A DNA stretch of 64,000 nt, from the NCBI RefSeq assembly GCF_036231355.1, contig NZ_CP109496.1:4402001-4466000 (forward strand). Direction: 5' to 3'. Below, in pieces: positions 43,866 to 53,300 of the stretch (position 1 is its first letter; each line of letters begins with the position of its first letter). The notes beneath the pieces were generated by a model, which saw only the letters and a program-made list of their open reading frames with translations, had not been told where the DNA came from and ran no database searches. Made by a program: the position numbers and the translations under genes. The DNA comes from Streptomyces sp. NBC_01431 (GTDB lineage Bacteria > Actinomycetota > Actinomycetes > Streptomycetales > Streptomycetaceae).

Positions 43866-44531
43866 TTACCTGCGGGCTTCCAACTCCCCGGCCAGTACTC
43901 CCGCCTGGAACCGGGAGGTCGCCCCCAGCGCTTCCATCAGCTCGGCGACCCTCCTGCGGTACGTCCGCAACGACATGCCGAGCCGCCGCGCTGCCGATTC
44001 GTCGGTGTGCCCGGCGCCGAGCATCCGCAGGATCTGCCGGGCCTCCGCGCCCAGTTCCACGGGCGGCCTGCGCAGATGGTCCGCGAGATCGGGCGACGCC
44101 GCCCAGGCCGCGCGGATCAGCGATCGGACCCCGGCGACGATGTCAGGCGTTCGGATCACCGTGTACGTACGTGTCCCATCGGCCGGAGTTCCGGCGAGGA
44201 TCGCTATCCGCCGGTCGAGCACGATGGTCTCCTGCGTGAGCGGCGCGGCGCAGATGCGTATGTGCGCCCCGCCCGCGGCCATCTTGGCGAGGCGCCGCTC
44301 GGCCCGTGCGTCGGGGAGGGCGTGGGGGGTGTAGAGCTTGCGCATCCTGAGCCCGCCGGGCTCGGTGGTGGGCCGCAGCCCGGCGGAGAAGGCAGTGCGC
44401 ACCCCGGCCGACCAGGTCATCGGGTCGGCGGCGGCGACCAGGAACTCCCGCCGTGCCCCCGCGAACAGATGCCCGGCCCGGTCGATGAGCTCCCGCTCGC
44501 CGCGGAGCGTCACGATCTGGTCGTCGGTCAT
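43866..44531 (-). CDS. LuxR-type helix-turn-helix regulator
   Basis: A 221-residue regulator. The C-terminus has GHTDESAARRLGMSLRTYRRRVAELMEALGA, a LuxR/GerE-type helix-turn-helix. The N-terminal part (EFLVAAADPMTWSAGVRTAF, RICAAPLTQETIVLDRRIAILAGTP) is the domain seen in actinobacterial TrmB/LuxR-like proteins. ATG 44531 is the best-placed start. Convergent with pobA, so it may or may not act on the pca genes. Confidence 0.87.
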   Translation of the reverse strand: MTDDQIVTLRGERELIDRAGHLFAGARREFLVAAADPMTWSAGVRTAFSAGLRPTTEPGGLRMRKLYTPHALPDARAERRLAKMAAGGAHIRICAAPLTQETIVLDRRIAILAGTPADGTRTYTVIRTPDIVAGVRSLIRAAWAASPDLADHLRRPPVELGAEARQILRMLGAGHTDESAARRLGMSLRTYRRRVAELMEALGATSRFQAGVLAGELEARR

Positions 44532-44679
44532 GAGGCGAAGTCTGCGATGCCGCTCGGCGCAGGTCAACGCAAGGCCCGCCCGGCGACAAGCCGGCCTTGA
44601 ACGCTGGGCCCGGCCGACAGGACGACCTTGGACGACCGCCGGTCCGAGGCCGCGCGAGGCGCAAGCCACCTTGGGACGA

Positions 44680-44845
44680 TCACCGCGATCGGACTCGCAT
44701 GGGGAAAGGGCGCCGTTCCGGGCGATCGATGGGTTCGGTCTCGGGCGGGGGAGAGCGCTGTCCGGTGCGGTCACCGCGATCGGACTCGCGCAGAGGAAGG
44801 GTGCCGTCCGGTGTGATCGCCGGGTTCGGGCCCGTGCGGGGGATA
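44680..44845. repeat. Two direct copies of a 73-bp repeat with 91-bp period
   Basis: Copies start at 44680 and 44771, both opening TCACCGCGATCGGACTCGC and ending in GCGGGGGA. They differ at about a quarter of positions. They fill much of the 458 bases between the LuxR gene and the GNAT gene; no gene is supported there. Confidence 0.82.
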
Positions 44846-44989
44846 GGGTCCGTACCCGCCGATTACCCCCGCTCGGGTCGCGCAGGCGGATGCGGTGCAT
44901 CGCGGGTGATCGCCTCGCACGTGAGTTTCCGGGCTACGTGATCCCGTCCGCCTGTTCCGTCAACCGCTCTGACCTGCCACGCTGTTGCG

Positions 44990-45520
44990 ATGACAGAGGT
45001 GTTCTTGCGGCGACTGTCGCGTTGGCAGGCCGAGCAGCAGCGGGAGTCGGTGGCGGACCTGTACGTCGCGGCGTACGAGGGTGTGTCCGGTGCGGATCCC
45101 CGCGGCCGGGAGGGGTTCCTGCGTCGCTTCGCCGAGGACGTTCAGCGCCCCGGATTCGACATGATCATCGCGAGCGACCCGTCCATGGTGGGCTGCGCCT
45201 ACGGCTACCCCCCGGGCCGTGAGGGCGAGTGGTGGCACGGCTTCCGCGGTGCGGTGACCGACGGCGACGAGGAACTCGCCTCCGGCGACCGGGTGTTCGC
45301 GCTCGCCGAGCTGATGGTGCTGCCCGCGCACCGCCGTGCCGCCATAGCCACCCGGCTGCGCCAACGTCTCCTGGAACGCGTAGACGCCGACCTGATCACC
45401 ACCCTGATCGACCCGGCCAACACGGCGGCCGCGGCGGCGTACGCCTCCTGGGGCTGGACCAGGACCACCCGCCCCACCCCCGCCGGCCTGGAGGCCTGGA
45501 CCAGCCGCCACCCAAGCTGA
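44990..45520 (+). CDS. GNAT-family acetyltransferase
   Basis: A 176-residue N-acetyltransferase. The acetyl-CoA site is VFALAELMVLPAHRRAAIATRLRQRLL. The fold ends in LIDPANTAAAAAYASWGWTRTTR, the usual last strand and helix. The substrate is unknown. A 15-bp minisatellite follows the stop. Confidence 0.88.
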   Translation: MTEVFLRRLSRWQAEQQRESVADLYVAAYEGVSGADPRGREGFLRRFAEDVQRPGFDMIIASDPSMVGCAYGYPPGREGEWWHGFRGAVTDGDEELASGDRVFALAELMVLPAHRRAAIATRLRQRLLERVDADLITTLIDPANTAAAAAYASWGWTRTTRPTPAGLEAWTSRHPS

Positions 45521-45575
45521 GCCGGGCCCGCGGCGGACCCGAACCGGCCCAAACCGGGCCAGCCCGCACCCGCCC

Positions 45576-45665
45576 AAACCGCACCCGCCCAAACCGCACC
45601 CGCCCAAACCGCACCCCCCCAAACCGCACCCGCCCAATCCGGGCCCGCCCAAACCGCGCCCCCGT
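45576..45665. repeat. 15-bp minisatellite, about six units
   Basis: AAACCGCACCCGCCC is repeated about six times with few changes. It fills the space between the stops of the convergent GNAT and Ala-rich genes, ending 5 bases before the latter. Confidence 0.93.
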
Positions 45666-45669
45666 CACC

Positions 45670-46269
45670 TCACAGGTGCATCATCGCCATCAGGTCGGCG
45701 CTCCGTATCCCTGTCACCACTTCGGGGGCCTGCTGTCCGGGCTGTAGCCAGCCCGCCGCCTCGGCGGCCAGGACGGCTGCCGCTTCGGCCGCGTCCGCCG
45801 CGGAGTTCAGGGCGGGGTCCCTTCCGAGGGCGCCGGCCGCGGCTGCCTCTCCCGCGGCCCGGGACGCCGTGTTCGCGGCGCGCGAGGCGGTGACGGCGAG
45901 TTCGCCGTCACCGTCGTGGGCCAGGCCCATCTGCGAGGCCTGCGCGGCGGAGGCGGCGGCGTTCCTGGCGCAGCGGGAGTCCGCGGCGGCGTCGGGCGGC
46001 CTTTCGGCGAGCACGGCAATCGCCTGAGCAGCCGTACGCGCGGCGTGGGCGGCCTTCCAGGCGGTGTTCTTCTCCTCGTCGCTGCTCCGGTCGGCCGGGG
46101 TGTGCTGCTCCACGTAGTGGCTGACCGCCGCGGCGCGGGCGGCCGCACTACGGGCGCGGGCGGCGTGACCCGCCCTGAAGTGCTCGTCCGTGGCTGGCTC
46201 CGCCGCATCCCGGTGGTCCTCGCGCCCCTCGGCCGGAGCCGCGCTCTGCTCGTCGTCGCGTTCGCTCAT
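45670..46269 (-). CDS. Alanine-rich helical hypothetical protein
   Basis: A 199-residue protein, extremely alanine-rich, predicted almost wholly helical or coiled coil (RARSAAARAAAVSHYVEQ, AHAARTAAQAIAVLAE, ASRAANTASRAAGEAAAAG). The acidic N-terminus (SERDDEQSAAPAEG) is probably disordered. I do not recognise a family. ATG 46269 has GGAGAGGG upstream. It lies downstream of doxX on the same strand, separated by repeats. Confidence 0.72.
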   Translation of the reverse strand: MSERDDEQSAAPAEGREDHRDAAEPATDEHFRAGHAARARSAAARAAAVSHYVEQHTPADRSSDEEKNTAWKAAHAARTAAQAIAVLAERPPDAAADSRCARNAAASAAQASQMGLAHDGDGELAVTASRAANTASRAAGEAAAAGALGRDPALNSAADAAEAAAVLAAEAAGWLQPGQQAPEVVTGIRSADLMAMMHL

Positions 46270-46297
46270 CGCCCTCTCCTCGTCTCCCCGTACGCCT

Positions 46298-46398
46298 ATT
46301 TTCTGGAACGAACAGGCCAAGCACCCGTACGTCTACGTCTGGAACAGACCAAGCACTCGTCCCCCTACTTCTGGAACAGACCAAGCACATGGTCGAGC
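46298..46398. repeat. Three tandem copies of the DoxX gene end
   Basis: The last 32-35 bases of the DoxX gene (46366-46398, containing CTTCTGGAACAGACCAAGCA) are repeated twice more at 46332 and 46298, downstream of its stop. Each copy repeats the codons for VLGLFQ plus a stop, with increasing divergence. Confidence 0.9.
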
Positions 46399-46817
46399 GA
46401 CCAGGCCTGCCAGCACATGGCGAAGAACCCGGCCACCGAGATCAGCGCCATCATGAGGTTCTGCCCCTGTTCGGCCCAGTCGTGGATCATCAGCACGAAG
46501 TACGTCAGGTTCAGCAGCAGCCCTCCGACCAGGGCGACCGGCGTCAAGAAGCCCGCGATCAGGCCGAGGCCGAGGGCCAGTTCGGCATAAGCGACGAGGT
46601 AGGCGTGCAGCCGCAGGCGCGGCTTCACCAGCCGGTCGAAGCCGTGCTTCACGAACGGCCACCGGTGCTTGTCCGCGATGCCCGCGGCCCAGGCGATCCC
46701 GCCGCCGTCGAACCACGTCGACTTGTCCTTGTGGCGCCAGCTCTCCAGCCACCACAGGCCGAGACCGATCCTCAGGACCGCGAACCACTCGGCCCCGCCG
46801 AGCCCAAGCGTCTGCAT
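46365..46817 (-). CDS. DoxX-family membrane protein
   Basis: A 150-residue protein with four hydrophobic segments: EWFAVLRIGLGLWWLESW, LVAYAELALGLGLIAGFLTP, ALVGGLLLNLTYFVLMIHDW and LMMALISVAGFFAMCW. This is the DoxX plan, linked to thiosulfate or thiol redox in the membrane. The basic WRHKDKSTW and FDRLVKPRLRL loops face the cytoplasm. ATG 46817 has GGAGG upstream. The gene diverges from the amidohydrolase. Confidence 0.88.
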   Translation of the reverse strand: MQTLGLGGAEWFAVLRIGLGLWWLESWRHKDKSTWFDGGGIAWAAGIADKHRWPFVKHGFDRLVKPRLRLHAYLVAYAELALGLGLIAGFLTPVALVGGLLLNLTYFVLMIHDWAEQGQNLMMALISVAGFFAMCWQAWSLDHVLGLFQK

Positions 46818-46830
46818 GACACGCCTCCAC

Positions 46831-46965
46831 AGCCGTACTCGAAGCCGCCGCACGCGAAGCAGCCGTACGCCAAGCTGCCGCACGCGCGAATCTGCCGCAC
46901 GCGAAGCCGCCGTACCCGAAATCCGTACTCGGAGCAGCCGTACTCGGAGCAGCCGCACTCGGCAC
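46831..46965. repeat. 15-bp-period repeat upstream of doxX
   Basis: Nine imperfect units of 15 bases related to AGCCGTACTCGGAGC run through the 326-base gap between doxX and the amidohydrolase. Two units near 46920-46950 are exact. Nothing else but two palindromes is seen in this gap. Confidence 0.88.
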
Positions 46966-46979
46966 GCGTGGCACTCGAC

Positions 46980-46994
46980 CTGATGGGCCGTCAG
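46980..46994. promoter_or_regulatory. Operator-like palindrome, copy 1
   Basis: CTGATGGGCCGTCAG, a 7-1-7 imperfect inverted repeat, lies in the doxX/amidohydrolase divergent region. A second copy is 109 bases away at 47089. The pattern resembles TetR-type operators. Confidence 0.6.
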
Positions 46995-47088
46995 TTCAGC
47001 GGAAACGGGGAGATCTATCAAGGGGTGCGTGCGACTGACCGCCGAACGACTCCACTTGTCGGGCCGGGTTCTTGCCCATACGCTCAAT

Positions 47089-47103
47089 CTGATGGACCGT
47101 CAG
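47089..47103. promoter_or_regulatory. Operator-like palindrome, copy 2
   Basis: CTGATGGACCGTCAG differs from copy 1 by a single base. It is 41 bases before the amidohydrolase start, where a repressor would block its promoter. The regulator is not in the window. Confidence 0.62.
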
Positions 47104-47143
47104 ATATGAGTTGATGAAACGGCCAGCGGCAGGGGGCAACGAC

Positions 47144-48379
47144 GTGCTCGACAGTCAGGACGGCTCGCAGGACATCCCGAAGGTGATCAGCGTGGACGAC
47201 CACGTGATCGAGCCTGCGCACCTCTTCAGGACGTGGCTTCCGGCCAAATACCGGGAGCAGGGCCCGCAGCCCTTCACGGCGGGCATCGGCGACCTCCAGT
47301 ACATCGGCGGGAAGTACCGGTTCACCACGGACCCGGCCGGACAGCAGACCGACTGGTGGCGGTACGAGGGCGAGCTCTTCCCGTACAAGCGCATCATCGC
47401 CGCGGTCGGCTTCTCGCGCGACGAGATGACCCTCGACGGCATCACCCGCGAGCAGATGCGGCGCGGTTGCTGGGACCCCAAGGCGCGGCTGGCGGACATG
47501 GACCTCAACCACGTCGAGGCCTCCCTCTGCTTTCCGACCTTCCCCCGGTTCTGCGGCCAGACCTTCGCCGAGGCCAAGGACAAGGAGGTGGGACTGGCCT
47601 GCGTCCGGGCGTACAACGACTGGATGGTGGAGGAGTGGTGCGGCGACAGCGGCGGACGGCTGATCCCGCTGTGCCTGATCCCTTTGTGGGACGTCGAGTT
47701 TGCGGTGGCGGAGATCAGGCGCAACGCCGCCCGCGGGGTGCGCGCGGTGACCTTCTCCGAGATCCCCACCTACCTCGGGCTGCCGTCCATCCACTCCGGC
47801 TACTGGGACCCGTTCTTCGCGGCGTGCGAGGAAACCGGCACCGTCGTCAACATGCACATCGGCAGCAGCTCGCAGATGCCCGCCGCCTCCCCCGACGCGC
47901 CGCCCGCCGTCCAGGCCGCACTGAGCTTCAACAACGCGATGGCCTCGATGATGGACTTCCTGTTCAGCGGAGTCCTGGTGAAGTTCCCGCGGCTCAAACT
48001 CGCTTACAGCGAAGGGCAGATGGGCTGGATCCCGTACGCCCTGGAGCGCGCCGACGACGTGTGGGAGGAGCACCGCGCCTGGGGCGGCGTGAAGGACCTG
48101 GTCCCCGAGCCGCCGTCCACGTACTACTACCGGCAGATCTTCTGCTGCTTCTTCCGGGACCGGCACGGCATCGAGGCGATCAAGACGGTGGGCGTCGACA
48201 ACGCCACCTTCGAGACGGACTATCCGCACGTCGACTCCACCTGGCCGCACACGAAGCAGGTGGCGGCCGACCATGTGGCTGGGCTGTCCGACGACGTGGT
48301 CTACAAGCTGCTCCGCGGCAACGCCATCCGCATGCTGGACCTGCCCTTCGACGCCGACCGGAGGCCGACCGCCGTCTGA
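47144..48379 (+). CDS. Amidohydrolase-2 family metal-dependent hydrolase
   Basis: A 411-residue TIM-barrel hydrolase. ISVDDHVIEPAHLF opens the barrel; RLADMDLNHVEASLCFPTFPRFCG, VNMHIGSS and FETDYPHVDSTWPHT carry the metal and catalytic positions typical of the family. Relatives decarboxylate or hydrolyse aromatic and lipid intermediates; the substrate is unknown. GTG 47144 is chosen for its AGGGGG site; an earlier ATG at 47114 has no ribosome site. Confidence 0.85.
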   Translation: MLDSQDGSQDIPKVISVDDHVIEPAHLFRTWLPAKYREQGPQPFTAGIGDLQYIGGKYRFTTDPAGQQTDWWRYEGELFPYKRIIAAVGFSRDEMTLDGITREQMRRGCWDPKARLADMDLNHVEASLCFPTFPRFCGQTFAEAKDKEVGLACVRAYNDWMVEEWCGDSGGRLIPLCLIPLWDVEFAVAEIRRNAARGVRAVTFSEIPTYLGLPSIHSGYWDPFFAACEETGTVVNMHIGSSSQMPAASPDAPPAVQAALSFNNAMASMMDFLFSGVLVKFPRLKLAYSEGQMGWIPYALERADDVWEEHRAWGGVKDLVPEPPSTYYYRQIFCCFFRDRHGIEAIKTVGVDNATFETDYPHVDSTWPHTKQVAADHVAGLSDDVVYKLLRGNAIRMLDLPFDADRRPTAV

Positions 48380-48458
48380 CCTGTACGGCAGGGGTAGCGC
48401 TGGGGCCCGCGCCTCCCGGCGCTACGGTTCCCCTGTGATCCTTCTAGGAGGCGGTCGG

Positions 48459-49385
48459 ATGGACAGCCACACGTCACAGGCACTGCTGACGCTCGGGCGC
48501 TGGTACGTCCGCCACGCCCCCGGCGCGATCGGCAAGGCCTCCCTGGCGGCCGGGTACCTCAACCAAGGGCTCCGCGATCAGCCGCGGCGGCGGATCGTGC
48601 GCACTCGCTCCGGGGCGCGGATGGGTGTGGACACCCAGGACATCATCCAGCGCTACCTCTACCTGTTCGGTGTGTGGGAACCACACATGACCCGCTGGCT
48701 CCGGGGGCGGCTGCGGCCGGGTGACGCCTTCATCGACGTGGGCGCGAACATCGGCTACTACTCCCTTCTGGCGTCCCAACTGGTGGGCGCCGGCGGCCAG
48801 GTGGTGGCCATCGAGGCATCGCCGGTGTTCCACCGGCGGCTCGTGCGCCAGGCCGCGCTGAACCGGCGCACCAACATCCGTGCCGTGAACGAGGCCGTCG
48901 CCGATTCCCGCAGGACGCTGACGTTCACCCTCGCCAGCTCCCACAACATGGGCGCCAACAGCATCGTCCCGTACGAGGGCCCGGCGGAATCCAGCTTCGA
49001 GGTCGAGGCCCGCCCGCTCGCCGAAGTGCTGAGCGCCGCGGAGGTCGCCCGCGCTCGCGTCATCAAGATCGACGTCGAAGGCGCGGAAGGGAGCGTCGTG
49101 CGGGGCCTGGCTCCGGTCCTCGACCGGCTTCGTCCCGACGCGGAGATCACGGTCGAGGTGACCCCGGTGCGAATGGCCCAACTGGGCGACCGTGCGGAGG
49201 AGTTGATCGCCACCATGCGGGCCCACGGGTTCCACGCGTACCGGATGGCGAACGACTACGCCCCGCAGAGCTATCCGGCGGCCCTGCACGCCACGACGCC
49301 CGAAGTCCCCGTCCGCCTGCGTACCGCGGTGGCCGGCGAGAGCGACCTGGTGTTCTCGCGGACGGACGCCGAGACCCTTCCCTAG
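48459..49385 (+). CDS. FkbM-family methyltransferase
   Basis: A 308-residue SAM-dependent methyltransferase. FIDVGANIGYYSLLASQLVG is the SAM loop, VVAIEASPVFHRRLVRQA follows and IKIDVEGAEGSVVRGL is the second FkbM motif. The substrate, often a sugar or polyketide hydroxyl, is not clear. ATG 48459 has TAGGAGG upstream. Its stop overlaps the convergent glycosyltransferase gene by 4 bases. Confidence 0.9.
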   Translation: MDSHTSQALLTLGRWYVRHAPGAIGKASLAAGYLNQGLRDQPRRRIVRTRSGARMGVDTQDIIQRYLYLFGVWEPHMTRWLRGRLRPGDAFIDVGANIGYYSLLASQLVGAGGQVVAIEASPVFHRRLVRQAALNRRTNIRAVNEAVADSRRTLTFTLASSHNMGANSIVPYEGPAESSFEVEARPLAEVLSAAEVARARVIKIDVEGAEGSVVRGLAPVLDRLRPDAEITVEVTPVRMAQLGDRAEELIATMRAHGFHAYRMANDYAPQSYPAALHATTPEVPVRLRTAVAGESDLVFSRTDAETLP

Positions 49386-50143
49386 GCAGTGCCCGCCGGG
49401 TACCGCCACCCGAGCCCGGCCAGCGCCGTGGCGCGCGCCTCCACGACGGCCATCCGGGCATCGCGCTCGGCGGTGTCGGTGTGGGCGGCCTGACCGGTCG
49501 CCTGGCCGGGCCACTTGCGGTAGAGGAGGCCGGGCTCCGCGGTGAACCAGCCGCGGCTGACGGCGTTCAGCGCGAGCAGCAGGCCGGTGTCCTCCGATGC
49601 GGGCAGAGCCATCCATCCGCCGAGCGCGAGGAGCAGGTCGCGGCGGACGAAGAGGGCGGCCGGGTGCACCGGGGCGCGGAAGTCGTGCGCCTTCCAGTAG
49701 GCGAGCACCTCGCCCCGCTCCAGCGGGCCGCCCGCCGGATCCCCCTCGAAGCCGACCGTGGAGCCGTCGGGCAGGAAGTCGAGCACCCGGGACGTCGCCC
49801 AGCCGATGGCGGGGTCCGCTTCGAGCGCGGCGAGGTCGCGCGCCAGGCAGCCGGGGGTGAGCTGGTCGTCGGCGTCCAGGACCTTCACGTAGTCGCCGTC
49901 GGCCTGTGCGAGTGCAATGGTCCGGGCGACTCCCGGGCCCCCTGGCCGGCCCTGCCGGAAGGTCACCCGGCGGTCGTGCGGGACGTATGGCTGGACATCG
50001 TCGGTGAAGCCGTCCTCCTGGACCAGCCAGTGCCACTCCCACCCGTCGGGCAGCTCCTGGGTGCGCAGCGACTCGTACGCCTCGGGCAGATACCGGGCCG
50101 AGGGGCCGTGGACGGCGGTGAGGACGATGATGCGCCGGGGCAC
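49382..50143 (-). CDS. Family-2 glycosyltransferase
   Basis: A 253-residue GT-A enzyme. RIIVLTAVHGPSARYLPEAY opens the Rossmann-like fold, YVKVLDADDQLTPG is the DxD metal motif, and HPAALFVRRDLLLALGGW and the acidic SEDTGLLLAL close the active site. It is soluble. GTG 50143 is preferred, with AAAGGTGG upstream; an in-frame GTG at 50155 is close. It faces the methyltransferase, so both may modify one glycoconjugate. Confidence 0.85.
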   Translation of the reverse strand: MPRRIIVLTAVHGPSARYLPEAYESLRTQELPDGWEWHWLVQEDGFTDDVQPYVPHDRRVTFRQGRPGGPGVARTIALAQADGDYVKVLDADDQLTPGCLARDLAALEADPAIGWATSRVLDFLPDGSTVGFEGDPAGGPLERGEVLAYWKAHDFRAPVHPAALFVRRDLLLALGGWMALPASEDTGLLLALNAVSRGWFTAEPGLLYRKWPGQATGQAAHTDTAERDARMAVVEARATALAGLGWRYPAGTA

Positions 50144-50322
50144 GGCGGTCACCACCTTTCCGGGGAGTGGTGAACTGCGGGGTGGCACGAAAAGACCCGA
50201 CCGCTGGCGACGGGGGATGCACCAGCGATCGGGCTATGGCCAACACTAACAACGAGGCTCGTCCGGCGGGAGTCAACTGCGCGACCGCAATGACGAGTTG
50301 TGATCGACATCACGCCGTCCGG

Positions 50323-53300
50323 TTACGTATCGCAAGGGGGTGCGTACGAGAGGCGGGGCAGGTTTTCGTGCCATTTGTCCGGAGTCAGTACGCCTTGGGT
50401 GGTCGAGCAGATGCGGCTGATGGCCTCGCCGGCGTCCAGGTTCCACAGCCGGACGGTGTCGCTGCCGCTCGACACCCCGAGCAGATGGCTCCCGGGGCTG
50501 AACGACAGGAAGTTCCCCGTCTTGGCGTTGGGGCTCATCGACTGCCCGATGGGGGCGGTCTGCGCCGGGTCGGTGACGTTCCAGAGCCGGACCGTGTTGT
50601 CGTTGCCGCCGCTGGCCAGGGTGCGGCCGTCCTGGCTGAACGTGAGCGACACGACCGCTTCGGTGTGGCCGACGAGGGGGGAGCCGAGCCGGGTGGCCCG
50701 CGCGGGGGAGGCGATGTTCCAGAGCCGGACCGTGTCGTCGTCGCTGCCGCTGGCCAGGGTGCGGCCGTCCGGGCTGTAGGCGAGCGCGTTGACGGGGCCG
50801 AGGTGCCCGGTGAGCGGCGAGCCCAGCGGGGCGACGTGCCGCGGGTCGGTGACGTTCCACAGCCGGATCGTGGTGTCCGCGCTGCCGCTGGCCAGCGTGT
50901 GGCCGTCCGGGCTGAAGACGAGGGAGTTGACGTAGCCCCGGTGGCCGGTGAGCGGGGCCCCGAGCGGAACGTTGTGGGACGGATTGCTGACGTCCCACAG
51001 CTGGATCGTACGGTCGTCGTAGGCGGTGGCCAGGGTGCGCCCGTCCGGGCTGAAGGCCAGCGCGTCGGGGCCCGAGAACCGGGTCCGCAGCGGGATGGGT
51101 GAGCCGTACGAGACGGGCCGGGCCGGGTCGGTGACGTTCCACAGCTGGACCCTCTGGCTCCCCAAGAACACGGCGAGTGTGCGACCGTCGGGGGAGAACG
51201 CCAGGTCACGCAGGTCGCCGGGGCCGGGCACGAACGGCACGCTCAGCGACACCGGCCGACCCGGAGCGTCCACGTTCCACAGCCGCACCCGGTCGTCGCT
51301 CGCGGCCGTGGCGAGCACCCGCCCGTCCGGGCGGAACGCTCCGATCCGGCCGGTCATGTCCGATGTCGGTATCGACCACAGGCGGACCTTGCTGTCGCCG
51401 CTCCCGGTGGCGAGGGTGCGGCCGTCGGGGCTGAAGCCCAGGGCGTACATCTCGCCACTGCTCCCCGCGAGGGGCTCGCCGACCTGCGAGGGATAGGCCG
51501 GATCGGTGACGTTCCACAGGCTGGCCGTGCTGTCCGCGCTGCTGGCGGCCAGCATGGTTCCGGCCGGGTTGAAGGCCACCGACCAGATGGGACCGGTGTG
51601 GCCGGTGAGCGGTGAACCGAGCGAGGCCGGGTGATGGGGGTCGGCCACGTTCCAGAGCCGGACGGTGTCGTCCGAGGCGCCGCTGGCGAGGGTGTGGCCG
51701 TCGGGGCTGAACGCCACGGAGTGCACCGTGCTCGTGTGGCCGGTCAACACGGTGTCGATCCCCACCGGATGGCCCGGGTCCGTCATGTCCCACAGCCTGA
51801 CGGACCCGTTGTCGCCGCCCGCCGCCAGCGTCCGTCCGTCGGGGCTGAACGCCACGCAGCGCACTGCGGCACTGTGGCCGGTCAGCACACCGCGCGGGGT
51901 CGGCCGGTGGGGGTCGGACACGTCCCACAGGCGGACGCTGTGATCCTCGTTGGCGGTGGCCAGCGTGTGTCCGTCCGGGCTGAAGGCGACCAGGTAGACC
52001 GTGCCGCCCTCGCCGGTCAGGGGCGCGCCGATCGGTTGCGGGCGGCTGGGATCGCGTACGTCCCACAGCCGAACCGTGCCGTCGTCCGAAGCACTGGCGA
52101 GGGTGTGCCCGTCCGGGCTGAAGACCGCGCTGCTCACCCAGCTGGTGTGGCCGGTGATGGGCTGGCCCAGGGGTTTGGGACGGGCCGGGTCCGACACGTC
52201 CCACAGCCGTACGGTCCGGTCGTAGCTGGCGGTGGCGAGCGTGCGCCCGTCCGGGCTGAACGACGTGAGGTAGACCGCGCCGGTGTGGCCGAGGAGCGGG
52301 GTGGCCAGCGGCGCGTTCACGATCGAGATCAGCCGGTTGTTGGTGCCCTCGTCGTCGGGCCTCAAATGGTGCGCCACCAGGGCGAGTTGAGCCGAAAGGG
52401 ATGGGTCCGAGTGCTGCACGCGGTCGGCTTCGGCGACCACCTGCTCGAACACGGCGTCGTCGCGCTGCTGCCAGGCGACCACCGCCGCGCCGACGGCGAG
52501 CATCGCGAGGACGACCAGGGCCGACACCGCGGCCCGGCCGATCCAGACCGTGCGCCTGCGCAGTTTGACCGACGCGGCGAGGAAATCGACCGCGACCCGG
52601 GTCAAGAAGGTGTCACCCGAGGACTTCGCCCAGGTATGGGCCTGTTCGAGGCGGGACCCGCGGTAGAGCAGGGACGCGTCGCGGCTCGACCCCTCCCAGG
52701 CCCTGCCGTCCTCATCAAGACGCTGGCGCAGCAGGTTGCCGGTCCGGTCCTCGTCGATCCAGTCGCGCAGCCGCGGCCAGGCGTGGAGCAGCGCTTCGTG
52801 GGTGATCTCCACAGTGTCCGAGTCGAGGGTCACCAGCCGGGCGCGCACCAGCGCTTCGAGCGACTCCTCCGTCTTGCCCGAGTCCGTCGACTCCTCCGCC
52901 AGCTGGCGGCGCGTCCCGCGCCTGCGGGTGGCCTGGGTGTCCTCGCCCAGCCTGACCAGCCGGAGCAGGAGCAGCCGCGCGGCCGTGCGGGCCGCCGGAT
53001 CGAGACTGGACCAGGCCTGCTCGGCGGTCGCTGCCACCGCGCCCTGGATCCCGCCCGCCGCGCGATAGCCGGCCAGCGTCAGCCGTCCCGCCTTCCGCCG
53101 CTGCCAGGTGGCGAGCAGGGCGTGGGACAGCAGCGGCAGCGCCCCCGCGTTGCGCGCCCCGCGCGGGCCGTCGGCGCTCACTTCCCGGACGATGAGCTCG
53201 GCGAGGCCGGGTTCGAGTTCCATGCCCACGGCCTTGGCCGGACCGGTCACCGCCTCGCGCAGCTCAGCGGTGGTCAGCGGCCCGAGCACCATGTGCCGGT

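Noticed and set aside
44600..44941. Short genes in the 44.6-44.9 kb gap
   Set aside because: They consist of the 73-bp repeat read in several frames and lack starts with ribosome sites.
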